Origin: Streptococcus sp. 29887
Lineage (GTDB): Bacteria; Bacillota; Bacilli; Lactobacillales; Streptococcaceae
Direction of reading: 5' to 3'
Length of the DNA: 64,000 nucleotides
Assembly (NCBI RefSeq): GCF_032595075.1
Contig: NZ_CP118735.1
Coordinates: 462,001 to 526,000, forward strand
Shown here: positions 29,714 through 38,565 of the stretch, one piece after another
Layout: every line of letters begins with the position of its first letter
Position numbering within the stretch: position 1 is the stretch's first letter
Program-made: the position numbers and the translations under genes
The notes under the pieces: model-generated
Databases searched by the model: none
Seen by the model: only the letters and a program-made list of their open reading frames with translations
Told to the model about the DNA's origin: nothing

Positions 29714-31486
29714 ATGAATGAATTTACGATAAAAGATGACTTTTATTTAAATGGTAAATCCTTTAAGATATTATCAGGAGCCATTCATTATTTTAGGGTT
29801 CATCCTGATGATTGGTACCATTCCTTATTTAACCTTAAAGCTCTAGGTTTTAATACAGTTGAAACCTATGTTCCTTGGAACTTGCATGAACCTAAGAAAG
29901 GCGAGTTTTCATTTGAAGGAATACTAGATATCGAGCGATTCTTGGGAATTGCTCAGGAACTAGGGCTTTATGCAATTGTTCGTCCTTCCCCCTATATTTG
30001 TGCAGAGTGGGAGTGGGGTGGTTTACCCGCTTGGCTGATGACGGAAGAGCTTCAAGTACGCTCGAGTGATCCTGTATACTTGAAGCACCTAGATGAATAT
30101 TACGCTTCTCTTCTTCCTAAGTTAGCCAAGCTCCAACTCTCGCAAAATGGCAACATACTAATGTTCCAGGTTGAAAATGAGTATGGTTCCTATGGTGAAG
30201 AAAAAGAGTACCTAAGAGCAGTGGCTGAATTGATGCGTAAATATGGCTTGACAGCTCCGCTATTTACATCAGATGGACCATGGAGAGCCTGTCTGAGAGC
30301 AGGTAGCATGATTGCGGATGATGTCTTGGTGACAGGGAATTTCGGGTCGAAAGCCAAGGAAAACTTCGCTATGATGCAGGATTTCTTTGACGAGTACGAT
30401 AAGAAATGGCCGCTCATGTGTATGGAATTCTGGGATGGTTGGTTCAACCGCTGGGGTGATGAAGTCATTCGACGGGATCCAGATGAGCTAGCTCAAGCAG
30501 TCATGGATTGTATTGAATTGGGATCGATTAACCTTTATATGTTCCATGGTGGAACCAACTTTGGATTCATGAATGGTTGCTCAGCTAGAGGTCAAATCGA
30601 TTTGCCACAGGTCACTTCTTATGACTATGATGCAATTCTAGATGAGGCTGGTAATCCTACCAAGAAATTCTATGCCTTGCAAGGCTTGATGAAGGAAAAA
30701 TATCCTGAACTGGAGTATTCAGAACCACTGATTAAGGAAGCCAAAGCCTTTCCGTCAGTAAGTTTGAAAGAAAAAGTTAGCCTATTTGCGACACTAGAAA
30801 ATGTAAGCGATTACTCATCTAGCTTCTATCCAAAAAATATGGAAGAGTTGGGTCAATCGACAGGCTATATTCTTTATAAAACACGGCTAGAACGTGATAA
30901 GGATGAGGCAGAGCGACTTCGTGTCATTGATGCTCGAGATCGTATTCAGGTCTATGCCGATGGTCGTTTGGTTACAACCCAGTATCAGACAGAAATTGGT
31001 GAAGATATTGAATTAGAGTTCCAGTCTAACCAGGTTGAACTAGCAGTATTAGTTGAAAACATGGGACGAGTCAATTACGGTCATAAATTGACTGCACCTA
31101 CACAATCCAAAGGTTTGGGTCGTGGTGCCATAGCAGATTTGCACTATATCAGTAATTGGGATATGTACTCATTGCCACTGGATGATATTTCTGGACTAGA
31201 CTTCACGAAAGAGTGGCAGGAGGGGCAACCAGCCTTCTATCGCTACCAGTTTGAACTAGAAGACCTGGCAGACACTTACTTGGACATGACAGGTTTTGGT
31301 AAGGGTGTTGTATTTGTTAACAATGTAAATATCGGACGTTTCTGGGAAAAAGGTCCAATCCTCTATCTCTATATTCCAAAAGGATACTTAAAGAAAGGAG
31401 TTAATGAAATAGTCGTTTTTGAAACGGAAGGACAATATAGAGAGAAGATTAGTTTTTCACAGGAACCCGTTTATAAAGAGGTGTAG
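29714..31486 (+). CDS. bgaC: Beta-galactosidase, glycoside hydrolase family 35 (BgaC type)
   Basis: The 590-residue enzyme removes terminal beta-linked galactose, in BgaC with preference for Gal-beta-1,3-GlcNAc. Residues ~5-320 form the GH35 barrel (FYLNGKSFKILSGAIHYFR at the start), with acid/base Glu156 in QVENEYG and nucleophile Glu238 in CMEFWDGW. Beta domains follow up to GFGKGVVFVNNVNIGRFW near the end. There is no signal peptide or anchor, so it acts in the cytoplasm or non-classically at the surface as reported for the pneumococcal enzyme. It heads the PTS genes, implying uptake of a galactosyl sugar. Confidence 0.95.
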   Translation: MNEFTIKDDFYLNGKSFKILSGAIHYFRVHPDDWYHSLFNLKALGFNTVETYVPWNLHEPKKGEFSFEGILDIERFLGIAQELGLYAIVRPSPYICAEWEWGGLPAWLMTEELQVRSSDPVYLKHLDEYYASLLPKLAKLQLSQNGNILMFQVENEYGSYGEEKEYLRAVAELMRKYGLTAPLFTSDGPWRACLRAGSMIADDVLVTGNFGSKAKENFAMMQDFFDEYDKKWPLMCMEFWDGWFNRWGDEVIRRDPDELAQAVMDCIELGSINLYMFHGGTNFGFMNGCSARGQIDLPQVTSYDYDAILDEAGNPTKKFYALQGLMKEKYPELEYSEPLIKEAKAFPSVSLKEKVSLFATLENVSDYSSSFYPKNMEELGQSTGYILYKTRLERDKDEAERLRVIDARDRIQVYADGRLVTTQYQTEIGEDIELEFQSNQVELAVLVENMGRVNYGHKLTAPTQSKGLGRGAIADLHYISNWDMYSLPLDDISGLDFTKEWQEGQPAFYRYQFELEDLADTYLDMTGFGKGVVFVNNVNIGRFWEKGPILYLYIPKGYLKKGVNEIVVFETEGQYREKISFSQEPVYKEV

Positions 31487-31541
31487 GTGTTCTGCAGAGA
31501 ACATCTAGCAGAAAGATTTATGAAGAAAAGGAGAAAAGTAT

Positions 31542-32027
31542 ATGGCAATTATTGCTACACGTATTGATGGTCGTTTGATCCACGGTCAGGTTGCTAACCT
31601 TTGGACGACTAAATTAAATATTAGTCGGATCATGGTTATCGATGATGCGGTTGCTCAAAACGACATTGAGAAACAAGGTTTGAAATTAGCCTGCCCACCG
31701 GGGGTAAAATTATCTATTTTGCCAATCGAAAAAGCAGCTAATAACATCAAGGAAGGCAAATATGATGCGCAACGTTTGTTGATTGTTGCCCGTCGTCCTG
31801 AAAACTTCCTCCGCTTGGTTGAATATGGTGTAGAACTTGCTGAATTGAACGTCGGCAATATGTCACAATCACCAGAAACTCGCTCTGTTACTCGCTCTAT
31901 TAACGTTGTAGACAAGGACATTGCGGACTTTGATGCCTTGGTTGCTAAGGGAGTGAAATTGATCGCTCAAATGGTACCAGGCGACACGCCAAAAGACTTT
32001 ATGCCACTCTTGGATAAGGTCAGATAA
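31542..32027 (+). CDS. PTS EIIB component, mannose/fructose/sorbose family
   Basis: The 161-residue EIIB carries the phosphorylated histidine His14 in TRIDGRLIHGQV, the signature of the sorbose/mannose family. It passes phosphate from EIIA to the sugar. An SD (AAGGAGAAAAG) precedes ATG 31542. In pneumococcus the equivalent gene follows bgaC (called gadV or agaV). Confidence 0.93.
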   Translation: MAIIATRIDGRLIHGQVANLWTTKLNISRIMVIDDAVAQNDIEKQGLKLACPPGVKLSILPIEKAANNIKEGKYDAQRLLIVARRPENFLRLVEYGVELAELNVGNMSQSPETRSVTRSINVVDKDIADFDALVAKGVKLIAQMVPGDTPKDFMPLLDKVR

Positions 32028-32069
32028 ACTTCGGATATTTTTGAAAAATTTTAAAGGAGGTTCACTATT

Positions 32070-32963
32070 ATGCAATGGTGGCAAATATTACTTCTAACGC
32101 TCTACTCTGCTTATCAGATTTGTGATGAGTTGACAATTGTATCGTCAGCTGGTTCTCCAGTCTTCGCAGGGTTCATCTCTGGTTTGATCATGGGTGACAT
32201 GGCAACTGGTTTGACCATTGGAGCATCTCTTCAATTGATGGTACTTGGTGTAGGTACTTTCGGTGGTGCATCACGTATCGACGCAACTTCTGGTGCGGTT
32301 CTTGCAACAGCTTTCTCAGTATCACAAGGTATTGACCCAGAATTGGCCGTATCTACTATCGCAGTACCTGTAGCAGCACTTCTTGTTTATACAGATATTG
32401 CAGGTCGTTTCTCTACTACATACTTCGCACACCGTGTAGATGCTGCTGTTGAAAAATTTGACTATGCAGCAATCGAACGCAACTACCTTCTTGGAGCTAT
32501 TCCATGGGCAGCATCTCGTGCACTTCCTGTGTTCCTTGCCCTTGCTTTTGGTGGCGAATTCGTTAAAACAATGGTTGATGCTATTGAAACCTATAAATGG
32601 ATTGCAGATGGTTTGACACTTGCGGCTCGTATGCTTCCAGGTCTTGGTTTTGCAATCTTGCTCCACTACCTTCCATTGAAACGCAACCTTCACTACTTGG
32701 CAGTTGGTTTTGCCCTTACAGCTATGTTGACTGTTCTTTACGGTAACGTTTCAGCTTTGGGTGGTGCTGTTGCTGGTATCGTTGGCACTCTTCCTGAAGA
32801 TGCAGGTATCGCTTTTGTGAACAACTTTAAAGGCTTGTCAATGATCGGTATCGCTATTGTGGGTGCTTTCCTTTCAGTGCTTCACTTCAAAAATAGCCAA
32901 AAAGTAGCAGTGGTTGCTCCATCAGTTTCAGAAAGTGGGGAAATTGAAGATGACGAAATCTAA
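32070..32963 (+). CDS. PTS EIIC component, mannose/fructose/sorbose family
   Basis: The 297-residue membrane subunit has many hydrophobic segments and the EIIC-man pattern QLMVLGVGTFGGASRID-T near residues 58-75. It forms the transport channel with EIID. SD AAAGGAGG precedes ATG 32070. Its last codons overlap the EIID start. Confidence 0.93.
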   Translation: MQWWQILLLTLYSAYQICDELTIVSSAGSPVFAGFISGLIMGDMATGLTIGASLQLMVLGVGTFGGASRIDATSGAVLATAFSVSQGIDPELAVSTIAVPVAALLVYTDIAGRFSTTYFAHRVDAAVEKFDYAAIERNYLLGAIPWAASRALPVFLALAFGGEFVKTMVDAIETYKWIADGLTLAARMLPGLGFAILLHYLPLKRNLHYLAVGFALTAMLTVLYGNVSALGGAVAGIVGTLPEDAGIAFVNNFKGLSMIGIAIVGAFLSVLHFKNSQKVAVVAPSVSESGEIEDDEI

Positions 32964-33765
32964 TTACAAACTAACAAAAGAAGATTTTAATCAAATCAAC
33001 AAACGTAGCTTGTTCACTTATCAGTTAGGTTGGAACTATGAGCGGATGCAGGGTTCTGGTTACCTCTACATGATTTTGCCACAGCTTCGTAAAATGTATG
33101 GAGATGGTACTCCTGAATTGAAGGAAATGATGAAATTGCATACTCAATTCTTCAACACTTCTCCATTCTTCCATACCATCATTACTGGTATTGACTTGGC
33201 GCTTGAAGAAAGCGACGGTGTAGCTTCTAAGGATGCGGTTAACGGTATTAAGACAGCCTTGATGGGACCATTTGCCCCAATCGGTGACTCTATCTTTGGT
33301 TCCCTTGTTCCAGCTATCATGGGTACTGTAGCAGCGACTATGGCTAAAGAAGGAACTCCAGCAGGTATCTTCCTTTGGGTAGCTGTAGCAGTAGCTTATG
33401 ACATCTTCCGTTGGAAACAGTTGGAAATTGCCTATAAAGAAGGTACTAAACTCATCACAACTATGCGTGATAAGTTGACAGCTCTTGTAGATGCTGCTTC
33501 TGTAATGGGTGTCTTCATGATGGGTGCCTTGATTGCAACTATGATTAACTTTGAAGTATCTTGGGCTCCAAGTGTTGGTGAAAAAGTGATTGATGTACAA
33601 GACTTGCTCAACACGATCTTCCCTCGTTTGGTACCAGCTATCTTCACAGGCTTTGTCTTCTGGTTGCTAGGACGCAAAGGTATGACTTCTACTAAGGCTA
33701 TCTTGATTATCATTGTGCTTGCAGTAACGCTTTCAGCAATCGGTAAGTTTGTCTTTGGCATGTAA
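32950..33765 (+). CDS. PTS EIID component, mannose/fructose/sorbose family
   Basis: A 271-residue EIID with the N-terminal RSLFTYQLGWNYERMQGSGYLY motif, the FNTSPFFHTIITGIDLALEE segment and KTALMGPFAPIGDSIFGSL, all typical of EIID-man. C-terminal hydrophobic helices anchor it. ATG 32950 lies inside the EIIC gene (14-base overlap) and gives the usual length, so I prefer it to the longer frame. Confidence 0.93.
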   Translation: MTKSNYKLTKEDFNQINKRSLFTYQLGWNYERMQGSGYLYMILPQLRKMYGDGTPELKEMMKLHTQFFNTSPFFHTIITGIDLALEESDGVASKDAVNGIKTALMGPFAPIGDSIFGSLVPAIMGTVAATMAKEGTPAGIFLWVAVAVAYDIFRWKQLEIAYKEGTKLITTMRDKLTALVDAASVMGVFMMGALIATMINFEVSWAPSVGEKVIDVQDLLNTIFPRLVPAIFTGFVFWLLGRKGMTSTKAILIIIVLAVTLSAIGKFVFGM

Positions 33766-33769
33766 GCAT

Positions 33770-34168
33770 ATGGGTAAGAGTTTAGTTTTAGTAAGTCATG
33801 GTATCTTCTGTGAAGAGTTGAAAAAATCAACTGAGATGATTATGGGTCCTCAGGAGGACATCTATACAGTAGCCCTCTTGCCAGAAGAAGGTCCAGAAGA
33901 CTTCCAGAAAAAATTTGAAGAAACAGTTGCTAAATTAGATGACTTTGTTGTATTCGCTGACTTGTTGGGCGGAACACCAGCCAACGTTGTTTCCCGTAAA
34001 TTGATTGACGGTGGGCAGTTTGACCTCTATGCAGGTATGAACATGCCGATGGTCATTGGTTTCTTGAACGGCGTCCTACTTGGTGAAGCAGTTGACTATG
34101 TGGAATTTGGTACAAACAACCTCGTCCACGTCAACAGCCTACTAACAAGCGATGAGGATGATGAGTGA
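33770..34168 (+). CDS. PTS EIIA component, mannose/fructose/sorbose family
   Basis: The 132-residue EIIA has the phosphorylated His10 in LVLVSHGIFCEELKKS and the conserved DLLGGTPANVVS segment. It receives phosphate from HPr. It starts four bases after the EIID stop without a good SD, so translation is probably coupled. It completes a full IIB-IIC-IID-IIA set. Confidence 0.92.
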   Translation: MGKSLVLVSHGIFCEELKKSTEMIMGPQEDIYTVALLPEEGPEDFQKKFEETVAKLDDFVVFADLLGGTPANVVSRKLIDGGQFDLYAGMNMPMVIGFLNGVLLGEAVDYVEFGTNNLVHVNSLLTSDEDDE

Positions 34169-34364
34169 AACAGTTCGGGGAACTGTTTCAGCTGGTCACC
34201 TTGAAATAAGAAAGTGACCAAAGAAAGCCCGATTCTAGAAATGGGTTTGGCAGAATTGCTCTCATTCCAGTTTTCTGACTAGTCATCTATATGATGAGGC
34301 TTTAAGTATCCTGAGGGGAAGCAAGTTGATTGCCTCCCCTCATTTGATGTTGTGAGGAAAAGCA
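34169..34364 (+). other. Spacer with three hairpins between PTS EIIA and galM
   Basis: AAACAGTTC / GAACTGTTT (about 34167-34187), GGTCAC / GTGACC (34194-34219) and TGAGGGGA / TCCCCTCA (about 34311-34344) are present. The last is strong but is not followed by a T tract. In pneumococcus a sugar isomerase gene (agaS) sits at this position; no trace of it is visible here. Confidence 0.55.
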
Positions 34365-35366
34365 ATGATTGACGTAAAAGATTTTGGTGAAAAAGCGAAG
34401 CTCTATTGCTTAAAAAATAAAAATGGTATGCAGGTTAGTCTGACAGATTTTGGTGCCAGAGTGGTAGAAGTGCTCTTACCAGTAGATGAAAATGGTGGCT
34501 TACGGAATGTCAGTTTGGCTGCTGAGTCGGATGATGATTACCGTAAGACAGACTTGTACCCTGGTTCAACTATTGTCCCAGTAGCGGGGCGTATTTCAGG
34601 TGCTCAGGCTGAGATAAAGGGAACCAGTTATCAGTTCACAGAAAATGAACCTAGCAGAACCTTGCATGGTGGGATTGATACGGCAAATGAACAGTACTGG
34701 GATGTTGCTCTTGACCATGAAAAAAATCAAGTTAACTTTGGGATTGTCCTAAAAGATGGTTTCAATGGTTTTCCAGGAGATGTGAGGGTTGAGGCTATTT
34801 ATGGTCTAACAGACCAGAACGAGTTGACGGTGGATTATCGAGCGGTGTCTAGCAAAGATACGATTTTCAATCCGACCAATCACATCTATTTCAACTTAAC
34901 TGGGGATTTTCAGCAGTCAGTAGCAGACCATGAAATTCGGATTGAGGCAAATCGCTATGCTCCGCTTGGTGAGGATAATCTGCCAACAGGTGTCTTAGAG
35001 GATGTAACGGGAACACCGTTTGACTTTAGGGAGAGAGCAAGATTTGCTCAGGGCTTTGACAGCCAGTACCCTCAGAATATCCTTGTGAAAGGTTATGACC
35101 ATCCATGGCTTTTGGAGCAGGTAGAGGTTCCGGTTGAAGTTGTCAGCCCAGATGGGAAAATAAGTCTGCGCGTGCGAACCAATCAGCCATCAGTGGTCAT
35201 CTACACCTACAATTATCCTGTTGAAGCTTTGGCTGCCTACCATGGTGCCTTTAGCTTGGAATGCCAGGCTCTGCCAAATGCTTGCAACCTAGATGGCTTT
35301 GGCTCTATTTTGCTGGAAAAAGATGAGGAATTCTTGTCTGAAACAGTTTATCAATTTACTTGGTAA
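34365..35366 (+). CDS. galM: Aldose 1-epimerase (galactose mutarotase)
   Basis: The 333-residue protein converts beta-D-galactose to the alpha form for the Leloir pathway. Family motifs include NPTNHIYFNLTG (His), SRTLHGGIDTANEQYW (His) and SLECQALPNACN (catalytic Glu). No signal peptide. The SD GTGAGGAAA precedes ATG 34365. Its place after the PTS genes suits catabolism of galactose released by BgaC. Confidence 0.92.
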   Translation: MIDVKDFGEKAKLYCLKNKNGMQVSLTDFGARVVEVLLPVDENGGLRNVSLAAESDDDYRKTDLYPGSTIVPVAGRISGAQAEIKGTSYQFTENEPSRTLHGGIDTANEQYWDVALDHEKNQVNFGIVLKDGFNGFPGDVRVEAIYGLTDQNELTVDYRAVSSKDTIFNPTNHIYFNLTGDFQQSVADHEIRIEANRYAPLGEDNLPTGVLEDVTGTPFDFRERARFAQGFDSQYPQNILVKGYDHPWLLEQVEVPVEVVSPDGKISLRVRTNQPSVVIYTYNYPVEALAAYHGAFSLECQALPNACNLDGFGSILLEKDEEFLSETVYQFTW

Positions 35367-35419
35367 GAAGGAGAGGCTCTACCTGCTAGACAGATAGGGC
35401 TTCTTGTCTTTTTTGGAAA

Positions 35420-35431
35420 ATGTGGTATAAT
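35420..35431 (+). promoter_or_regulatory. Extended -10 promoter upstream of the DUF1912 gene
   Basis: TGTGGTATAAT lies ~45 bases before ATG 35474, immediately after a T-rich stretch following galM. Confidence 0.6.
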
Positions 35432-35473
35432 AAATCGGTGTGTTTCGATTGAAGCAGACGAAAGAGGAAAATA

Positions 35474-35728
35474 ATGACAAAAGAACAAGAATTTTTAAAG
35501 GAATTTGAAGCTTGGGTCAACACTCAGGTCATGGTAAACGAGATGGCGGTAGAAGAAAGCCGTCGTGTATTGGAAGAGGATAGGGATGCGCGTGCTGCGG
35601 ATGCTTACATCCGTTACGAAAGTAAGTTAGACGCTTATCGCTTTATCCAGGGGAAATTTGCCAACTATCATGCTGGCAAGGGCTTTCATGATTTACCAGA
35701 TGGCTTGTTTGGCCAGAGACATTATTAA
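35474..35728 (+). CDS. DUF1912 family protein
   Basis: An 84-residue acidic, helical protein of the streptococcal DUF1912 family (MTKEQEFLKEFEAWVNTQVMVNEMA...). Function unknown. SD AGAGGAAA precedes ATG 35474. The next gene starts 17 bases downstream, so they probably share a transcript. Confidence 0.88.
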   Translation: MTKEQEFLKEFEAWVNTQVMVNEMAVEESRRVLEEDRDARAADAYIRYESKLDAYRFIQGKFANYHAGKGFHDLPDGLFGQRHY

Positions 35729-35744
35729 AGAGAGGAAAGAAATC

Positions 35745-36131
35745 TTGGCAAAGAAAAAAGTAAATCGTAAGAAACAATTGAAAAAATACATAGCAGACTT
35801 AAGACGTGCAGGTCATCTGACTACGAATGTAGCGCGTGAGGTAGTTGCACCTGTCGCTGAAAAGGTAGAAACGGTAGTGGAGAAGGCTCTTGAACAAGTG
35901 AAAGAAGTTGCAGCAGAGGTGCCTTCTTCAGCGCCTTCTTTGGAAGACTTTTTGTCACTTCCTGGTTTGGAAGGCATTGCAGCAGCACGTTTGGAAACCT
36001 TCTACCAAGCAGGTATTCAATCTGTGGCTGATTTTGCAAGCCACACAGAAAAAGAGCTCTTGGCTCTTAAAGGTATCGGTCCTGCAACCATCAAGCAGTT
36101 GAAAGAAAAAGGGATTGAGTTGAGCGCTTAA
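35745..36131 (+). CDS. Helix-hairpin-helix protein, basic N-terminus (128 aa)
   Basis: Translation probably begins at TTG 35745 (LAKKKVNRKKQLKKYIADLRR), 5-10 bases after AGAGGAAAG; the longer frame from 35658 overlaps the previous gene. After a lysine-rich start and an Ala/Val/Glu-rich linker, residues ~70-128 form a helix-hairpin-helix module: SLPGLEGIAAARLETFY, then KELLALKGIGPATIKQLK. Such modules bind DNA without sequence preference. The C-terminus closely resembles that of the next gene. Function unknown. Confidence 0.75.
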   Translation: MAKKKVNRKKQLKKYIADLRRAGHLTTNVAREVVAPVAEKVETVVEKALEQVKEVAAEVPSSAPSLEDFLSLPGLEGIAAARLETFYQAGIQSVADFASHTEKELLALKGIGPATIKQLKEKGIELSA

Positions 36132-36214
36132 TATAACAGAAACCAACGGAAATGAGTTGGTTTTTTCTTTTTCTCTTGCTATAATAGAATTAGAATATTC
36201 AAGGAGAAAATCTA

Positions 36215-37243
36215 ATGGCAAAGAAGAAAAATCGGAAGAAAGTTGTTTCTATTCATTCGAAGAAAAAACTTACTGGACAAGAAATGAATGGTTTATCAAC
36301 AGATCAACTCTTTTGGGAGGTTGTTTACAGGAAGTATCCACATGAAATCAAGAGTGGTCTTAGAGAGATTTTGAAGTTGAATCCAGAGCATCTAGGTGCT
36401 CGATTTGAATTGTACAAGTTTGAATACCCTGAATGGGGATATGAAAATCTCGAAGATATCAATTTATTTGCGGCAGAGGCTATTGAATTGTGGCTCGAGG
36501 AAGGTTGCCCAGCCTGGAATAAGGAAGAACCAAGTTACAGTTTAGGAATCGTTTTAAATATCTTATATTTTTATTTTGAAAAAGGTCTGTACGGATTAGC
36601 CAATGATTTGTGCGATATTATTATAAGTCATCCCCAAGAAGCCTATCATCGCGACTTTATTTTTATATTATTGAGCGTTAAAAATCAGGTTTTTGACTTT
36701 GAATATCTACAGAACCAGTTTGAAAATGAATTAAAGAATGCAACAGTTCAAGATGCGACCGCTATACATTTTTTAATAGCTTCTATGGTTAGGGGCGAAT
36801 TTGCTGTGGCTAAGTCAGTCTTGCGACTAATTCTTGAACGCTATCCTGAATATTCATGGATCTTTCAAATTGGTCATTGGCCGACGGTGGCTTTTGAAGA
36901 AAATGGTCTATTTGTTATTAGTGAATCAGATACCATGTTTAACTCGCTGGTATTTATGCAGGATTTCCTGGACCGTAGACGGGATTTGGTTAAAAGAGTC
37001 AATCAAATGACCAGGGAAATTGAGGAAAATCGTGAGGGAACGATTCAACATTTCTATAAGTTCTACCAACTGCCAGAGCTTGTGCATTTGCAGGAAAAAC
37101 GAGTTCGAATTTTTTACGAAAATGGTATTCATAAGTTAGAAGATTTTAAAAAATGGACTGAAAAAGAATTACTAGCTTTAGATGGCATTGGAAAAACTAG
37201 TGTCGAACACTTAAAAGCTCAAGGAATTCAATTCAAATCTTAG
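36215..37243 (+). CDS. Unknown protein with C-terminal helix-hairpin-helix module (342 aa)
   Basis: The N-terminus (MAKKKNRKKVVSIHSKKK) is lysine-rich as in the preceding gene. Residues ~30-270 are helical, with TPR-like features (LREILKLNPEHLGARFELYKF), and end in KSVLRLILERYPEYSW. Residues ~282-342 repeat the HhH-like module (LPELVHLQEKRVRIFYENGIH... KELLALDGIGKTSVEHLK). The middle is more AT-rich than its neighbours. It may act on DNA or bind a partner through the shared module; I do not recognise a named family. Confidence 0.7.
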   Translation: MAKKKNRKKVVSIHSKKKLTGQEMNGLSTDQLFWEVVYRKYPHEIKSGLREILKLNPEHLGARFELYKFEYPEWGYENLEDINLFAAEAIELWLEEGCPAWNKEEPSYSLGIVLNILYFYFEKGLYGLANDLCDIIISHPQEAYHRDFIFILLSVKNQVFDFEYLQNQFENELKNATVQDATAIHFLIASMVRGEFAVAKSVLRLILERYPEYSWIFQIGHWPTVAFEENGLFVISESDTMFNSLVFMQDFLDRRRDLVKRVNQMTREIEENREGTIQHFYKFYQLPELVHLQEKRVRIFYENGIHKLEDFKKWTEKELLALDGIGKTSVEHLKAQGIQFKS

Positions 37244-37254
37244 ACTTATTTTTC

Positions 37255-37283
37255 TTGCTTACAGTTCATAATTCTGTTACAAT
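37255..37283 (+). promoter_or_regulatory. Promoter of the T-box/valS operon
   Basis: TTGCTT (37255-37260) and TACAAT (37278-37283) are separated by 17 bases, just upstream of the T-box leader. Confidence 0.65.
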
Positions 37284-37289
37284 AAAGCT

Positions 37290-37472
37290 ATTCAGAGGTG
37301 TTTTGAGCCCCATTTGTCACAGGAAGCGGTGGTACTGAGAAATCCGCACAAATGTCAAAACTGGTTGCTGATGATGTGAATCGAATAAGCAAAGTGCAGA
37401 TAATGTATCTGAACAAGGGTGGTACCGCGGAATAACTTCGTCCCTGTCTAGCAAGTCTAGGCAGGGATTTTC
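37290..37472 (+). promoter_or_regulatory. T-box leader, probably valine-specific
   Basis: The core T-box AGGGTGGTACCGCGG is at 37416-37430. The upstream part folds as stem I (TTTTGA with TCAAAA, CATTTGT with ACAAATG, and a GCGG / CCGC apical hairpin). GTT at 37364-37366 on the 3' side of the stem is a plausible Val specifier. A terminator (TCCCTGTCTAG / CTAGGCAGGGA, then TTTTC) lies at 37441-37472. Uncharged tRNA-Val would favour read-through. valS lies three genes downstream, which supports the specificity. Confidence 0.85.
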
Positions 37473-37489
37473 ATTTGGAAAGGAGAAAT

Positions 37490-37879
37490 ATGCTACATCA
37501 TGTTGAAATTTACGTTTCTGACTTGGAAACTTCGCGTGCATTTTACGACTTTCTCCTGACCAAGCTGGGCTACTCGCTCTATCAGGAGTGGGAGGAAGGG
37601 CTATCTTATAAAAAAGCAGAGCAGTACCTGGTCTTTGTCCAAACGCCAAAGGATTTCCTAGAGGCAGGCTATCACCGTTGCCGTACGGGGCTCAATCATC
37701 TAGCTTTTCATGCAGGAACACCTGATGATGTTGACCAATGGCGGAAGGAATTTTTGACCAGACGAGTCAAATTTCTCTACGACGACCGCTATCCCCATGC
37801 AGGAGGACCAGACCACTACGCCCTCTATTTGGAAGATCCAGATGGGATAAAGATTGAGTTGGTTGGGGAGGGAGTATGA
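37490..37879 (+). CDS. VOC (glyoxalase/bleomycin resistance) family protein
   Basis: A 129-residue vicinal-oxygen-chelate protein starting MLHHVEIYVSDLETSRAFY, with HLAFHAGTPDDVD in the middle and ALYLEDPDGIKIEL at the end, giving the usual metal ligands (His, His, Glu). Substrate unknown. ATG 37490 follows a perfect SD (AAAGGAG). It is the first gene after the T-box and overlaps the next gene by four bases. Confidence 0.88.
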   Translation: MLHHVEIYVSDLETSRAFYDFLLTKLGYSLYQEWEEGLSYKKAEQYLVFVQTPKDFLEAGYHRCRTGLNHLAFHAGTPDDVDQWRKEFLTRRVKFLYDDRYPHAGGPDHYALYLEDPDGIKIELVGEGV

Positions 37880-38451
37880 ATCTAATTATTATTGGAGCAC
37901 AAGCTTCTGGCAAGATGACCGTTGGGCAGGAAGTTGCGAAATTGACAGGGATGACCCTTTTTCATAATCACGATTCGATTGATTTTAGCCTACGTTTTAT
38001 TCCTGAATTTTCTGAGGATATGTTTGACCTCAATACACGTATTACATTTGCTGTTTATGATGTGTTTGCTAGGTCAGGCCGCCAACTAATCGGAACTGCC
38101 TTGATTAATTTTAAAAATCTCATAGATGTTCAATTCCTTACAACTGTTCAGACGATTTTTCATCATCATGGTCAGGAAATTTTATTTGTTGAGTTGGAAA
38201 CTGCTTTGGAAGAACGTCTGCGGCGTAATCGGACAGAAAATCGACTGACCCATAAACCTTTGAAACGACACATTGAAGTTTCAGAGGCTGAGATTCTTTC
38301 TACAGCTGATACATGTCGATATACCTCATTAGGCATTCCAGAGGGCATTCAGCATTATCTCAAAATTAATAATACTCATCTTTCTGCCAATGACGTAGCT
38401 CAACTGATTCTCCAAAAAATGGAGGAACTTGAGCAAGAACAAACGAAATAG
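37876..38451 (+). CDS. P-loop kinase-like ATPase
   Basis: A 191-residue small NTPase with Walker A GAQASGKMT near residues 7-15 and a shikimate/adenylate-kinase-like fold (TGMTLFHNHDSIDFSLRF near the start, LEERLRRNRTENRL lid-like region around 115). The substrate is unknown. It starts in the end of the VOC gene and precedes valS, so it is part of the T-box-controlled transcript. No other known role. Confidence 0.78.
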   Translation: MNLIIIGAQASGKMTVGQEVAKLTGMTLFHNHDSIDFSLRFIPEFSEDMFDLNTRITFAVYDVFARSGRQLIGTALINFKNLIDVQFLTTVQTIFHHHGQEILFVELETALEERLRRNRTENRLTHKPLKRHIEVSEAEILSTADTCRYTSLGIPEGIQHYLKINNTHLSANDVAQLILQKMEELEQEQTK

Positions 38452-38565
38452 CCAGCCCCAAGGACTGACTATTTCTAGGAGATTATATGAAAAAGAATTG
38501 GGCTATTTCTAGCTTGAGGATAGTATAAACCAATTTTCTTAAAGAATACTAAAGGAGAAAAAATA

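Noticed and set aside
34311..34344. Riboswitch before galM
   Set aside because: The hairpins show no known aptamer pattern; a simple structured spacer is the safer reading.
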